In this document: positions 1 through 11,100 of the stretch, in pieces
Layout of the letters: each line of letters opens with the position of its first letter
Numbering within the stretch: position 1 is the stretch's first letter
Assembly: GCF_014489555.1 (NCBI RefSeq)
Contig: NZ_CP060784.1
Span: forward strand, 3,224,001 to 3,288,000
DNA length: 64,000 nucleotides
Origin: Hymenobacter qilianensis
GTDB lineage: Bacteria; Bacteroidota; Bacteroidia; Cytophagales; Hymenobacteraceae
Direction: 5' to 3'
Made by a program: the position numbers and the translations under genes
Notes under the pieces: model-generated
The model's input: only the letters and a program-made list of their open reading frames with translations
What the model was told of the DNA's origin: nothing
The model's database searches: none

Positions 1-748
1 TTTTGGGGTGGCGGGGGCAAAACTTGTGCAGCTCCGAGCCCGGCGTGGCGGAGTCGTCCCACTCGCGGGCGTGAATGAGGAAAGAAGCCGGAAAGTGGCG
101 GTAGGTGGCCTCATGCTGAATGGCTGTTTGCAGCACCAGCTGAATGGCAACACTTAAGGCGTTGAATTCTTTGTCCGTCAGCGAGTTGGCAATTCGCTCG
201 GGATGAAGCTTCGCCTGGAACAACACTTCATCTACAATCCAATTGCCCAAGCCCGCCGTGATACGCTGATCGAGAAGGAGGGGCTTGAGAATGGTTTTTT
301 TGCCCCCCAGGGCTTGCTTGAGATAATCGGCGCTGACGTCGAGGGCATCCGGGCCGAGCTTTTTGGCTTTTTGGTACGCTTCTACGCTAGCAGCCAGACG
401 GATGCGCCCGAACTTGCGAGGGTCGATGAAAGCCACGCGCAGGCCGTCGGCCAAATGCAGGGCTACGCGAGTGAAGCGGGGCGCGTCGTGGTCGTCGCGG
501 TAGGCGCCTACGTCGCCGGTCATGCCGAAGTGCAGGGCCAGTACGGCACCGTCGTTCAGCTCCAGAAAGCAGTTTTTGCCGATGCGGCGAGTGGCAGCTA
601 CCTGCCGGCCGACCACGCCTTGGCGTAGCGTGTCTTCGTCGGTGCCCAGCACGTGCGCGTCACGCACTTCGAACGCAGTAATCGGTTGATGGAGAATAAT
701 ATCGTCGAGAAAGCGACGGTAGGTTTCTACTTCGGGTAGTTCGGGCAC
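1..748 (-). CDS. mutM: Formamidopyrimidine-DNA glycosylase (Fpg/MutM family), 3' end cut by window
   Basis: Base-excision repair glycosylase that removes oxidised purines and nicks the abasic site. The gene enters on the minus strand from a GTG start at 746-748, giving MPELPEVETYRR, the family N-terminus in which Pro2 is the catalytic nucleophile and Glu3 assists. A helix-two-turn-helix segment follows (LLLDQRITAGLGNWIVDE, about residues 155-172). About 249 codons lie in the window against a usual 270-290, so only the C-terminus is missing. The last visible residues (HKFCPRHP) are where the zinc finger should begin, but a G5 run at 13-17 makes the exact frame there uncertain. The start is chosen because no ATG fits and the PELPEVE motif must be N-terminal. 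Confidence 0.88.
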   Translation of the reverse strand, partial: MPELPEVETYRRFLDDIILHQPITAFEVRDAHVLGTDEDTLRQGVVGRQVAATRRIGKNCFLELNDGAVLALHFGMTGDVGAYRDDHDAPRFTRVALHLADGLRVAFIDPRKFGRIRLAASVEAYQKAKKLGPDALDVSADYLKQALGGKKTILKPLLLDQRITAGLGNWIVDEVLFQAKLHPERIANSLTDKEFNALSVAIQLVLQTAIQHEATYRHFPASFLIHAREWDDSATPGSELHKFCPRHPK

Positions 749-779
749 TGAGGTAGCGGCTTAGGAAGAATAAGAATCG

Positions 780-803
780 AAAAATGCCCTTGGGGGCATT
801 TTT
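780..803 (-). terminator. Short hairpin with flanking A/T tracts
   Basis: AAAAATGCCC and GGGCATTTTT arms are separated by a very short loop. On the minus strand the hairpin ends in a T run. It lies about 190 bases beyond the end of the phzF-like gene, so it could terminate that transcript. The arm contains one of the G-run/A-T motifs that recur across the window. Confidence 0.5.
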
Positions 804-869
804 CAGAAGGAAGTTTAATCCCGTATTCCTAACCAAATTCCCTCTCCGAAGTTCAGTCAATAGCAAGCG

Positions 870-967
870 CTTTAACGCAGCAGAGACGCAATAATATGCG
901 CCTCTGCGTTGAACGGCCGGCATTACTAAACAACATCAGCAGCGACGAGACGCAAGTATGCATCTCC
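870..967. repeat. Intergenic repeat, family B, copy 1
   Basis: Two small imperfect hairpins (GAGACGCAA...GCATCTC type) flank a core. Read on the minus strand the core is GCGTCTCGTCGCTGCTGATG, then TTGTTTAGTAA, then GTTCAACG. The same core order appears on the plus strand at 58756-58818. It lies between the phzF-like gene and mutM and has no coding potential. Confidence 0.6.
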
Positions 968-995
968 ACACCGTTCGAAGGGCTAAAGGTCTGCC

Positions 996-1895
996 TTAAA
1001 TTCGCATGGTGCCTACGGCCACCACTACGGCTGTGCCACCAATCTGCACCATCTCAATGGATTCATGCGAGCCCCGGACACTGACTTGCACGGTGCCGGG
1101 CCGATCGAGCCAATGACCCTGCTCGGCCACAAAATTGAGCGTATCGAGGTAGCGATAGTGCCACAGATAAGCTGCCATGCCACCCGTGGCGGAGCCCGTA
1201 ACGGGATCTTCGATGGTATCCGGGGGCACGCCGAAGTGGCGGGCGAAAGTGTGGCCGGCTTTTGTAGCGCCCCCCAGACAGAACAAATGGGGACTAAAGA
1301 AGTCGCTGGAGGCGCGGTACTTACGGAATGCAGCCGGCTCGGGGGGAGTGGCGCGGCGCAGGGCGTCGTGGTTGCGCAGCAGCACCATAAGCTGCGGTGT
1401 GCCGGTACTCACCGTCTGGATAAGAGCGCCGGGGTAAAGGTCGTCGGGGGTGAGGCCAAAGAAGGGCATTACCACTTCTGGATCGTGCACGGCACCAAAT
1501 ACCGGGCGGCGCTGGGTCATCACGACGTGCGTCGGTTTTTGCCCCCCAGGGGCCAGTACATCAATCTGAATCGGGCCTTCCTGCAACTCCATTTGCAGAG
1601 TGGTATGGATGCCCGCCAATGGCAGTCGGCCCGCATAAATAAGGGCCGTGACGGCGGCAATGGTAGGGTGGCCCGCCAGCGGCAATTCTTCAGCCGGAGT
1701 AAAGTAGCGCAGCCCAAAATCGGCCGTAGCTGAGTGGCGCACAAATACTGTTTCCGATTGGTTGAACTCGCGGGCTACCTTCTGCATGGTTTCCGGGGAA
1801 AGTTCATCAGCATCAAACACCACCGCACACGGATTGCCGCTTAGCGCTGTTTGGGTAAAAGCATCAACAAGCAAAAAGGGGTAAGAAACGGGCAT
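996..1895 (-). CDS. PhzF-family isomerase/epimerase-like protein
   Basis: A 299-residue protein of the PhzF/YddE family, two-lobed enzymes related to diaminopimelate epimerase. Visible hallmarks are the N-terminal VDAFTQTALSGNPCAVV, the conserved acidic residue in NQSETVFV (Glu48, equivalent to the PhzF catalytic Glu), and the C-terminal signature EDPVTGSATGG (about residue 231). The length is typical of the family. Only one PhzF-like gene is present and no phenazine genes are nearby, so phenazine synthesis is not implied. Most such genes have unknown substrates. The frame is intact, including a G6 run at about 1548-1553. It is probably monocistronic. Confidence 0.88.
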   Translation of the reverse strand: MPVSYPFLLVDAFTQTALSGNPCAVVFDADELSPETMQKVAREFNQSETVFVRHSATADFGLRYFTPAEELPLAGHPTIAAVTALIYAGRLPLAGIHTTLQMELQEGPIQIDVLAPGGQKPTHVVMTQRRPVFGAVHDPEVVMPFFGLTPDDLYPGALIQTVSTGTPQLMVLLRNHDALRRATPPEPAAFRKYRASSDFFSPHLFCLGGATKAGHTFARHFGVPPDTIEDPVTGSATGGMAAYLWHYRYLDTLNFVAEQGHWLDRPGTVQVSVRGSHESIEMVQIGGTAVVVAVGTMRI

Positions 1896-1954
1896 AGGCG
1901 CGGCAAGAACGGAACCTCTAAGGTAGGAAGAGTACGGGGAGTTAGATATAAAAA

Positions 1955-1986
1955 AAAGCTAATTCCCCGGGGGAGGAATTAGCTTT
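1955..1986 (-). terminator. Rho-independent terminator of the metalloprotease gene
   Basis: Perfect 12-bp arms AAAGCTAATTCC and GGAATTAGCTTT enclose a GC-rich loop. On the minus strand a run of eight T follows. It lies about 20 bases beyond the stop of the M48-like gene and upstream of the phzF-like gene. Confidence 0.85.
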
Positions 1987-2007
1987 AGACAAAAACTCAA
2001 CCAATAC

Positions 2008-2894
2008 TTACGAAGGGTCGGAGAGGCGGCCCACCTGCTCGCCGTCGGTGTCATATACGCCGCCATTAGCGCTTACATATAAGCGGCGCTGCTGCCCATC
2101 AGTGAGTACATAGGGAAATGTGCGGCTGCTGGAGCGGGTGAGGCGACCGACTACCTCAGCCGAGCGGCTGTTGCGCCCCAGGCGCACTACACTCAGCCGA
2201 TCCGTGAGATAGTACTGCTCGTCGGGGTTATCGCGGAAGGTAATTTTGCCAATCACGCTGACCGTATTGCTGGCCGTATGCACCGGAGTAGAAGGCGGGG
2301 TGCGCTGGGTTAAAACGGCCGGAGCAGCAGAAGGAGCAGAAGCGTTTCTGCTGGCTGCAATCTGCCCGTTGGCGCGCTGCCAGCCCTCGCCAATGGCTTT
2401 GAGGCGGGTAGGGCGGCCAGGGTGCGTGGCCGAAGCCTGATCGTCGGCAATGACGGCCATGGCAGCCTGAGCCTGGGCTAAGCTAGCGCCCATTTTGCGC
2501 AGCACGAACCCCGAAAACTCATCGGCCTCCAACTCATCGGTGGGGTTGCTGCCGCCGGCACGCAGGGTGTGGCCATTGAGGTGGTGCCCCATCTCGTGGG
2601 CAAGGATGCTAATGCCAGCCCAGTCGGTGCGGCCCGCTTGGTTCACGGCACCCACAAACTGCGGGTTGTATAGCAAGTAGCGCTGCCCGTTGTAGACGAC
2701 AGCCGCCGCATTCTGCACATCCGATGTGGAGCGCAGCTCGAAGCGGGGCTTCAATCCGACCACATCCGTGATTTCGCGCAGCACGTCGCGCTGGCCGCCA
2801 TTACTCGATTGGGCGGAAGCTGCGTTACCAGATAAAAAAAGCCCCCAGCAAGCAACAGGCCTGCAAAACGGCGGAAGATGCGGTTGGTTTTCAT
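2008..2894 (-). CDS. Exported M48-like metalloprotease (frame break in signal peptide)
   Basis: A zinc-metalloprotease-like exported protein of about 295 residues. The core motif SILAHEMGHHLNGH gives HExxH at about residues 100-104, with a downstream ELEADEF acidic ligand motif as in M48 peptidases. The C-terminal 100 residues carry no motif I recognise. As written, the frame from the ATG at 2894 breaks at the C5 run 2842-2846. Adding one base yields MKTNRIFRRFAGLLLAGG followed by LFLSGNAASAQ, an excellent signal peptide joined in frame to the catalytic domain. The alternative upstream start in the uninterrupted frame gives a non-signal N-terminus and is less credible. The protein probably acts in the periplasm or on the surface; its substrate is unknown. 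Confidence 0.8.
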
Positions 2895-3255
2895 AGACAA
2901 AGTTTGATAAAGTTGACGCTTTACAAAGGCAACTTTCCGGCCAGAGGCACAAAGCAGTCAGCTTGTCAGCGGTTCGAAATCATAACGTCGTCTGGGGGCT
3001 TTTCGTTTGAAAAACGTAGAAAAAGTAAAATTTAGTTGTCGAGCTATAAGGCGGTTACGTGAGAGAAGCCTATAGTACGCATATCATCATTAGCAAGGCC
3101 GTTGTCATAAATGAGGCGATCATGCAGAGGCAGAGCCGAAGCATCTCGCGTGAGTGGGATTAGTAATCCCGCATCAGCACGCGAGATGCTTCGCTGCGCT
3201 CTGCATGACGGTATTTATTAGTTACATACTTGAATGATTAATCTGTGTTCTAAGA
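2895..3255. other. Intergenic stretch with one long palindrome
   Basis: No gene was found in this 361-base gap between the metalloprotease start and the ABC exporter end, both on the minus strand. It holds copy 1 of the family A palindrome (3120-3209) and presumably the metalloprotease promoter. I could not identify a convincing promoter motif. Confidence 0.6.
3120..3209. repeat. Intergenic palindrome, family A, copy 1
   Basis: Outer arms TCATGCAGAG and CTCTGCATGA and inner arms GAAGCATCTCGCG and CGCGAGATGCTTC surround a loop containing TTAGTAATC. The segment between outer and inner arms differs from the other copies (GCAGAGCC on the left, GCTGCG on the right). It could fold as a hairpin about 90 bases long. 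It lies downstream of the ABC exporter gene. Confidence 0.85.
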
Positions 3256-5045
3256 TTACGCTAATGCCGGGATGCCTTCGGTGGGTGTAGAGGTTGTGCG
3301 TTCGCCAATCTGCTGACGCCACATGGCGTAATACAATCCTTTGGTAGCCAGCAGTTCGGCGTGGCGGCCTTGCTCTGCGATGCGGCCGCGCTCCAGCACA
3401 TAAATGCGGTCGGCGTGAAGCACGGTGCTCAGGCGGTGGGCAATGAGAATAGTAATGTGCTGGCGCGAGCCCGATAGCTCCCGCACGGTCTGGCTGATTT
3501 CTTCTTCGGTGAGTGAATCGAGGGAAGAGGTAGCTTCGTCGAAAACCAGCAGAGTTGGGCGGCGCAACAGGGCCCTGGCGATGCTCAGGCGCTGCTTTTC
3601 GCCCCCCGACACCTTCACGCCGCCTTCCCCAATAACGGTGTCCAGACCTTGCGGAGCGCGGGCCAGCAGCGAGTCGGCGGCGGCTTGGTGCAGGGCGCGC
3701 ACGCACTCTTCGTCGGTGGCCTGGGGCGCCACAAACAGGAGGTTTTCGCGGATGGTGCCAGCGAAAAGCTGAGTATCCTGCGTTACAAATCCGATCTGTT
3801 CGCGCAATTGGTCGAGGTCCAGTTCGGTACCGGGCAAGTCGTTATATAAGATCTGACCGCTGGCGGGCGGATAAAGGCCCACGAGCAGCTTCACCAGCGT
3901 GGTTTTGCCTGAGCCAGAAGGCCCCACGAACGCAATGGTTTCACCGAGCTTGGTATCGAAGGAAATACCATCCAGCGCCGCGTTATTGGCCGATAAATGC
4001 TGAAACCGGACATCAGCAAATCGGAGCGTCTGGATTTGCTCAATGCGTTTTGGGTTGGTGGGCTTCACTTCCTTGGGCGTGTCCAGAATCTGCTGGTAGT
4101 TAGCCAGCGAAGCCTCCGTTTCGCGATAGATATTGATGATGTTGCCCAACTCCTGCAACGGGCCAAAAATGAAGAACGAATAAATAAAGAGCGAGAAAAA
4201 CTCGCCCACCGTAATGCGCCCGTTCACCACCAGAAACAGCATAAGCAGCAGAATGCCATTGCGCAGCAGATTCACGAACGTGCCCTGAATAAACGATAAA
4301 GAGCGGATGTAGCGCACCTTCTTCAGCTCCAGCTTCAGAATCTTATCGGTGGTGGCATTGAGGCGCAGCGTTTCCTGCTGACCTAGCCCGAGGCTTTTGA
4401 CCAGCTCAATGTTGCGCAGGCTCTCGGTGGTAGCCCCAGCCAAGGCGGTGGTTTCGGCCACGATGGTCTTCTGTATTACCTTGATTTTCTTGCTCAATAC
4501 AGAGCTCAGAATACCCAGCAGCGGAATGGTGAGAAAGTACACCGGGGCAATAACCCAGTACACCGTAATGGCATATACGACCACGAAAATAATGCCCACC
4601 AGCGAGGTAAACAGCACGTTTACAAAGCTTTGAATCAGCTTCTCCACGTCGGAGCGCACCTTCTGAAGCTTGCCCAGAGTCTCCCCGAGCGTTGATCTTC
4701 GAATACCTGATAAGGCAGCTCCAACGAGTGGCGAAGACCATCGGAATACAGCTGAGCGCCCAGGCGCTGGGTGATGACGTTGACGTAGTAATCCTGGAAG
4801 TTTTTGGCGATGCGCGACACCATAGCCACGCCCATTGCGGCCAGAATCAGCAGGCCTGCCCCCCGGATAAAAGTGCTTGGATTGATGTCGTGCAGCTCGC
4901 CGCCGGGCTGCACCACGTACTGGTCAATGATTTTGCGAAAAATCCAGGGGTCGAGGAGGGAGAAGATCTGGTTGACGGCCGCCAGCGCTAAGGCCAAGGC
5001 CAATAAGCCTCGATATTGGCGCAGATATGAGTAGAGTAGGCGCAT
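3256..5045 (-). CDS. ABC-type multidrug/lipid exporter, fused membrane and ATPase domains (frame break)
   Basis: A half-size type I ABC exporter of about 596 residues after repair. The N-terminal half has six predicted membrane segments. The C-terminal ATPase has Walker A GPSGSGKTTL (about residue 375), the signature VSGGEKQRLS (about 480), Walker B LLVFDEATSSLD (about 500) and the H-loop IAHRL (about 535). The frame breaks at the C4 run 4683-4686. Adding one base joins EDQRSG to ETLGKLQKVRSDVEKL, as expected for the family. It follows the outer-membrane lipoprotein gene by 75 bases on the same strand and may share its transcript. The substrate cannot be read from sequence; an MsbA-like or drug exporter is equally possible. 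Confidence 0.88.
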
Positions 5046-5120
5046 GGGAGGGGGAGAGTTATGACAGAAAAGCCTCGAGCCTGCGTAGAAGTTTAAGAAA
5101 AGCCTCAGGCAATACCCAAT

Positions 5121-6594
5121 TTACTCCCAATTTCCGCCTAAAGCCCGCACCAGCTGTACGGTATAGCGCAGCTGATTAGCCTGCGTCTGAACCCGCTGGC
5201 GGGCCGCATTCAGCGTAATGCGGTCGGCATCGACCACTTGAAAATAATCGGCCAGACCGCGGCGGTAGCGCTCCAGGGTGAGGCGCCCCGCCTGACGGGC
5301 GGCCGTGAGGGCGCGCTGCTGAGCGGCCAGCTGAGCAGCGGTTTGCTGCACATCGGCCAGCGCCGTTTCCACTTCCTTAAAAGCCACCAGGGCCCTCTGA
5401 CGATATTCGGCCGCCTGCGCATCGTAGCGAGCCTGCGCAATCTGTTGGTTGGCCCGCAAGCGGCCGCCGTTGAAAACCGGAATCGAAATGCCGCCGCCCA
5501 GGTAGTAGGTGTAGTTGTCCGAAATCCGGGGCAAATCACGCAGGTCGGCGGCCTGGGGCCCAATGAAGCCGTTGAGGAGCAGTGTAGGCAGGCGGGCGAG
5601 GCGGGCCGCATCCAGGCGCGAGTCGGTGGCGGCAAGCAGGCGCTCAGCCTGTAGCAGGTCGGGGCGGGTAGTGAGCAGCGCGGCCGGAACGGAAGCCGGA
5701 ACCTGGGGGGCATTTAGAGGCCCGCGCCGGGGCGCCAACGTAAACGCGCTGGCGGTTTGGCCGGTGACGGTGGCCAAGGCGGCTTCAAGCCCTTTGCGCT
5801 GGCGCTGCGCCTCAAACAAGCTGGCCTCCACGGTGGCCAATTCGGTTTCGGCACGGCGCACGGCTATCTCATTGTCGACGCCGGCGGTAAAGCGGGCGTT
5901 GGTAAGGGCCAGACTTTGCCGCCGAGCCAGCAGCGTGCTGTCGAGCACGGCCAGCTCCGCATCGAGGCCGCGAATGCCGAAGTAGTAGGTAGCCCCATCG
6001 GCCGTGAGGCTGAGCTGCACGGTGCGTAGCTCGGCTTCGCTGGCCTCCGATTCGGCCCTGGCGGCTTGCACACCACGGCGCAAACGGCCCCATACATCTA
6101 CCTCATAACTCACATTGAGCGGCACATAATACTGCGTTTGGGTAATGCCGTTGGTTGGGGTGGCACCACCATTTTCGCCCCCAGGGCAAAGGGCACGGGC
6201 CGCAAACCGGAGAGGCGGGTGATATAGGCCTGCGGATCGAGCGTGACTTCGGGCTGGCGCGTGGACGTGGCTACCCGGATGGCAGCGCGGGCTTCATCAA
6301 CGCGGGCCACCGCAGATTTGAGGCTAAAATTGCCCCCCAGCGTCTGTTCAGCCAGCTTGGTCAGTTCGGGGTCATTAAACACCGTCCACCAGGCTGGTAT
6401 GGCTGGCTGCTGGGCCACGGTGGCGGGTGCTGGAGCTGGCAGCGGCGCGGCGGCGGCCTGGGGGCATTTTTCCAGGCGGGGGGAGAAGCTACGTCGGGGG
6501 CCTGGTAGCGCGGGGCGCGGGTGCAGCCGGCCAAGCTACTGAGTAACAGTAACGTCAGAAGGTAACAGCTATATGAGTAGAGCAGGGGCCTCAT
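5121..6594 (-). CDS. TolC/NodT-type outer-membrane efflux lipoprotein (two frame breaks)
   Basis: The outer-membrane channel of a tripartite efflux pump, about 491 residues after repair. The N-terminus ends in LLLLSSLAGC, a lipobox with Cys24, as in the OprM/NodT group. Two outer-membrane efflux repeats follow, with long Ala/Gln-rich coiled-coil helices typical of the periplasmic tunnel. The frame breaks at the G5 run 6460-6464 and the C5 run 6178-6182. One added base at each gives KNAPQAAAAPLPAPAP and FALGGENGGATPTNG and restores one continuous protein. It starts 40 bases after the membrane-fusion gene, in the same operon as the pump. Confidence 0.9.
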
Positions 6595-6634
6595 GCAGAA
6601 TGGACAGGAAAAAGGTATGAACCCAGGCAGGCGG

Positions 6635-8130
6635 TTACTTATCTGATTTCTTATCGGCGGGCGTTTCCACGCGGGGCCGGTCGGGGTCGTAGGGGCGCTC
6701 GGGCGCTTTGGGCTTTGACTGGCTACCGGGTTTCTCGTCTTCTTTCTTGGGCTTACGGGCCTCTACCTGTTGGCCGTCGCGCAGACTTTCGATAGGATTC
6801 ACAACCAGCATTTCTCCACCTTTCAACCCCTTTGTTACTTCTATCTGGTCGCCAAAATCCCGGCCGGGTACGATTGTCTGGTACCGAATCTTATTGTTGG
6901 CGACCACCACCACGCGTGGCTCGATGCCGCTAGGCACCAAGGCATTAGCTGATATGACAACGCTGGGCCGGGTGCGCGGCAGCTGAAACCGAACCTGCGC
7001 AAACATGCCGGGCCGCAGCAGCTTATCAGTGTTGGGTACCTGTACCTGGGTGAGCAGGGTGCGCGTTTCCTCGTTCAGCGCCCCCGCATCGCGGGCTACG
7101 CGGCCGGCGAAGGTGCGGTTGGGATATTCGGGCACCAAAATCTCGGTTGTCATGCCGGGCTCGATGCCGGGAACAAAGTTCTGGGGAATGTTGACGAAGG
7201 CGCGCAGGGTGTCCGTCTGCTCAATCTTGAAGAGCTGGGTGCCCTCCGCGTTGCTGGCTGATACCAAGGACCCGACCTCCACGTTTCGCTGGGTAACAAT
7301 ACCCCCAAATGGGGCCGTAACCCGCCGGAACCCTTGCTGCGCGAGCAACCCGTTGAGCACCGCTTGCTGGGCTTCGTATTGGGCGCGACCTTCATCCAGC
7401 TCCTGCTGCGAAATGGCCCCCGGCAGCTCAATACTGCGTAGCCGCTCGAAGCTAGTGCGCGCCAGGTTAAGACTGGCCCGCGCCTGCGCTACCTGTTGGT
7501 CGAGCTCGGGAGTGGAGAGCAGCGCCAAAATCTGGCCGCGCTTTACGCGGGCGCCGATATCTGTGTACCAGGTTTTTACAAAGCCATTGGCACGGGCAAA
7601 TACAAAGGTCTCGCGGTTGGAGCGGGTGTCGGCGGGCAGCTCTACGCGGGTGGTGTCGGGGGCGGCAGCAGCAGGCTCCACGGTTACGATGGTCAGCGCG
7701 TTGGCGTCTTTTTCGGCTTGTTCTTTCCGCTTTTTGTCTTTGCTCAGGCGTGGTAATAAACCAGTCAGCAGCAAGGCCCCAAACACGGCCCCGATGCCGA
7801 GCATGATCAGCCAGATGCGGCGCTTTTTCTTGCCGGGAGGCTTTTTTTCGTGGTCTTCCTCATCCGAATCGTGTGGTTCTGCCTGCTTATCATCCTTCAA
7901 CTCACTCGCTTCTTTTTTGCCATCTTCCGCTTTGGGGCTGGGCGGCGAAGACCTCTTCCAATCTCCCTCCGACGGTGCCTGGGGGCTTTTTTACCCTCAA
8001 ACGTGTCGACTGGCTCCGCCTGCTGTTGAACGTTTTTAGGCCGATTATCCTGGTCAGAGTCCGCAGTTGGCTCGTCGGGGCGCGGGTCGTCCTTGGGCGG
8101 GTCTTTATAGTCGTCGGAGATAATAGCCAT
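6635..8130 (-). CDS. RND efflux membrane-fusion protein with long charged N-terminal tail (frame break)
   Basis: The periplasmic adaptor (HlyD/AcrA family) linking the RND pump to the outer-membrane channel, about 498 residues after repair. A single membrane anchor (IWLIMLGIGAVFGALLL, about residues 106-122) precedes lipoyl/barrel-sandwich halves (FVKTWYTDIGARVKRGQIL and GIVTQRNVEVGSLVS), a coiled-coil hairpin and beta-barrel domains. Before the anchor lies an unusual cytoplasmic tail of about 105 residues rich in Asp, Glu, Lys and Pro. The frame breaks at the G5 run 7981-7985. One added base joins the tail (starting MAIISDDYKDPP at 8130) to the rest. A shorter start at 7900 would still give an anchored adaptor, so the tail depends on the repair. 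Confidence 0.87.
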
Positions 8131-8198
8131 AGGGGCGGAGAGCGTTATTTGAAGCGGCGAGCTTCAGGTATCATGATAAGTGCTTGACTATTGCGCGC

Positions 8199-11100
8199 TT
8201 AAGCGGCTACGCGGTCTTGTTCGGCTTCTTTTTCTTCGGCTACCAGCTGCTTCTTTTTGAAGTAGCTAAATACGACCGGCACGAAAAACAAGGTGGTAAA
8301 CGTGGCCAGGATCAGGCCGCCAATAACTGCGCGGCCCAGGGGGGCGTTTTGTTCACCACCCTCGCCCAGCGCCAACGACAACGGCAGCAGACCGATGATG
8401 GCGGCCAGCGCCGTCATCAGCACCGGGCGCAGACGGGTAACACCCGCATCGATGGCCGCGTCGCGGGGGCTGAGGTCGGGTTGGGCCTCGCGCCGCTCGT
8501 TGGCAAATGACACGACGAGAATACTGTTGGCCGTGGCAATGCCGATACACATAATGGCGCCCATGAGCGAAGGCACACTGAAGGTGGTTTGGGTAACAAA
8601 CAGCATCCATAGCATACCCGAAATGGCCCCCGGCAGCGCCGTGATGATGATAAACGGATCGAGCCAGCTCTGAAAGTTGACTACCATCAGCAGGTAGAGC
8701 AGCAGGATAGCGCCCGCCAAACCAATGCCCAGACCCGTGAAGGAAGTTTTCATGCTTTCCACCTGTCCGCGCAGCTCGATGGTGGTGCCTTTCGGCAGAT
8801 TTTCGCTCGCTTCCTTAATGATTTTGCGGATTTCCGTGGCCACGCCGCCCAAGTCGCGGCCCTCCACGCTGGCGTAGATATCTACCACGCGCTGAATGTC
8901 ATAGTCGCTTACCACGGCATCGGTCTGGTCGCGGCGGGTTTGGGCAAAGCTGCTTAAAAGCTGAGCCTGGGTTTGCGTAGGGCTGGTGATGCCGATGGTG
9001 CGCACATCATCCAGCGTGGTAAGCTCTCTGGGGGCGTTTGCACGGCCACCGTGTAGTTCACGCCGCTCTCTGGGTTAAGCCATTGGTTGGGGTCGGTTTG
9101 AGTGCTGGAGCTGAGGTTAACCAGCACATTGTCAGCAATGTCGGCCTGGCTGAGGCCGGCCCGCTGGGCCCGCACCCGATCCACGTCCAGGCGAATCTGG
9201 GGGGCTTTTATTTGAAAGATAAACGCATCAACCACACCCGGAATAGCCGCGATTTTCTGCTGAAGCTGCTTGGCTACCTTCTCGTTTACCTCCATGTCGC
9301 GGCCTGTCACTTGCACGTCGATGGGGCGGGCAGACCGAAGTTCAAGGTCTGGTTCACGATGTCGGCGGGCTGAAAGAAGATGGTCAGGTCGGGGTGCTCG
9401 CGCTGCACGCGCCGCCTGATTTCGGTGATATAATCCTGGGTTGGACCGTGGCCTTTTTTCAGCGAAGCCAGAATCTCCCCATCAGCCGAGCTGATAACGG
9501 GGTTGTCGCTCAGCAGCAGATTTACCGGAATGCTCGGCAAGCCAATATTGGATAGTACCAGCTCCAGCTCTTCGGCTGGAACTACCTCCCGAATAATACC
9601 TTCCACCTCCCGAAACCGCCGTTCGGTTTCTTCCAGGCGGGTGCCGGTAGGAGCGCGCACATGCAGGCGCATTTGGCCGGCATCTACTTTAGGAAAGAAA
9701 TCCTGCCCAATAAAAGGATATAAGCAACCAGAGCCAATAAACAGCACCGTAAATCCAATAACCACGGTTTTGCGGTGGTCGAGCGCCCAGTTTAGCGTAC
9801 TTTGGTAAGCCTCGCGCACCCTATCAAACCGTTTTTCAAAGGCCTGATGCGCCCGCCAGACCCAGCTTTTCTGGATGGTTTTGGCACCCTCCTTTTCCTC
9901 GGCCGTGAGGGGCTGTTCTTCGTCTTCACCATCGAGATTGGCGGCCTGCTCCTCATCTACTTGCTGACGGCGCAGCTGGGCCAGCTCTTTTTCTCGCTCA
10001 CTTACTTTTTTGCCGTTGCGTAGGTGGTCGCTGGGCACTTCCTCAGGGCCTTGCTCGTGGTAAATGGGCAGTTCCTTGCGCAGCAGCACGCGGGCCAGCG
10101 TGGGCAACAGCGTCCGGGAAAGGAAATACGACACGAACAGCACGAAAATAACCGTGAGCGCCAGCGGCGTAAAAATGTCGGCCGATACGCCCGAGAGAAA
10201 GAAAATCGGGACAAACACAATGGCCAGACCCAGCGTGGAAACCAGCGCTGGCAGTGCCACCTGGGAGGCACTGTCCAGAATAGATTTCTTCACTCCTTTG
10301 CCCATGCCCATGTTGCGGTGAATGTTCTCGATTTCCACCGTCGCGTCGTCCACCAGATTGCCGATGGAAAGGGCAATGCCGCTCAGGGTCATGATGTTAA
10401 GCGTCTGCCCAAAGGCGCGGAGCAGCATAATGGTCACCAGCACCGAAAGCGGAATTGAGATGGTAATAATGAGCGTGGAGCGCCACGAGCCTAGAAACAG
10501 CAGAATCATGATGCCGGTGAGAGCCGCCGCCACGCAGCCTTCTACCGCCACCCCCGAAATGGACGAGCGCACGAAGAAAGATTGATCAAACAGCAGCTTC
10601 ACATTCAAGCCTTCCGGCGAAGTGGCCACTACATCAGGCAGCTCTTTTTTGATACCATCAATTACATCAAGCGTGCTGGCAAGTCCGCTTTTCAGGATGG
10701 GAATAACGGCAGTGCGCAGCCCATCCTGGCGCACAATATTGGTTTGAACGGCCGCGCCCTCGTGCACAAACGCCACGTCGCGGATATACACCGTGATGCC
10801 GTTTACCACCTTCACGGGCAGATCGTTGAGGGTAGCAATCAGCTCGGGGCTGCTGTTGAGGCGCACGTCGTATTCCCGGTCCCCGATTTTGGCCGTGCCA
10901 GCGGGCAGAATCACGTTCTGCGCGGTCAGCGCATTCACCACATCATTGCCGGAAAGGCCTTTGCCTGCCAGCGCATCAGGCTTCAGATCAACCATGATCT
11001 GCTTGGATCGGCCCCCATTGGGCACCAGCAGCGAGGCACCTTTCACTACCGCCAGGCCCGGCCGCACGAAGGAGCGGCTGGCATCGTAGAGGTCGGCTTC

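Noticed and set aside
1065-1733. Long open frame on the plus strand opposite the phzF-like gene
   Set aside because: It is a shadow of a GC-rich gene: no family resemblance, while the minus strand carries clear PhzF motifs. Similar antisense frames across the window were dropped for the same reason.
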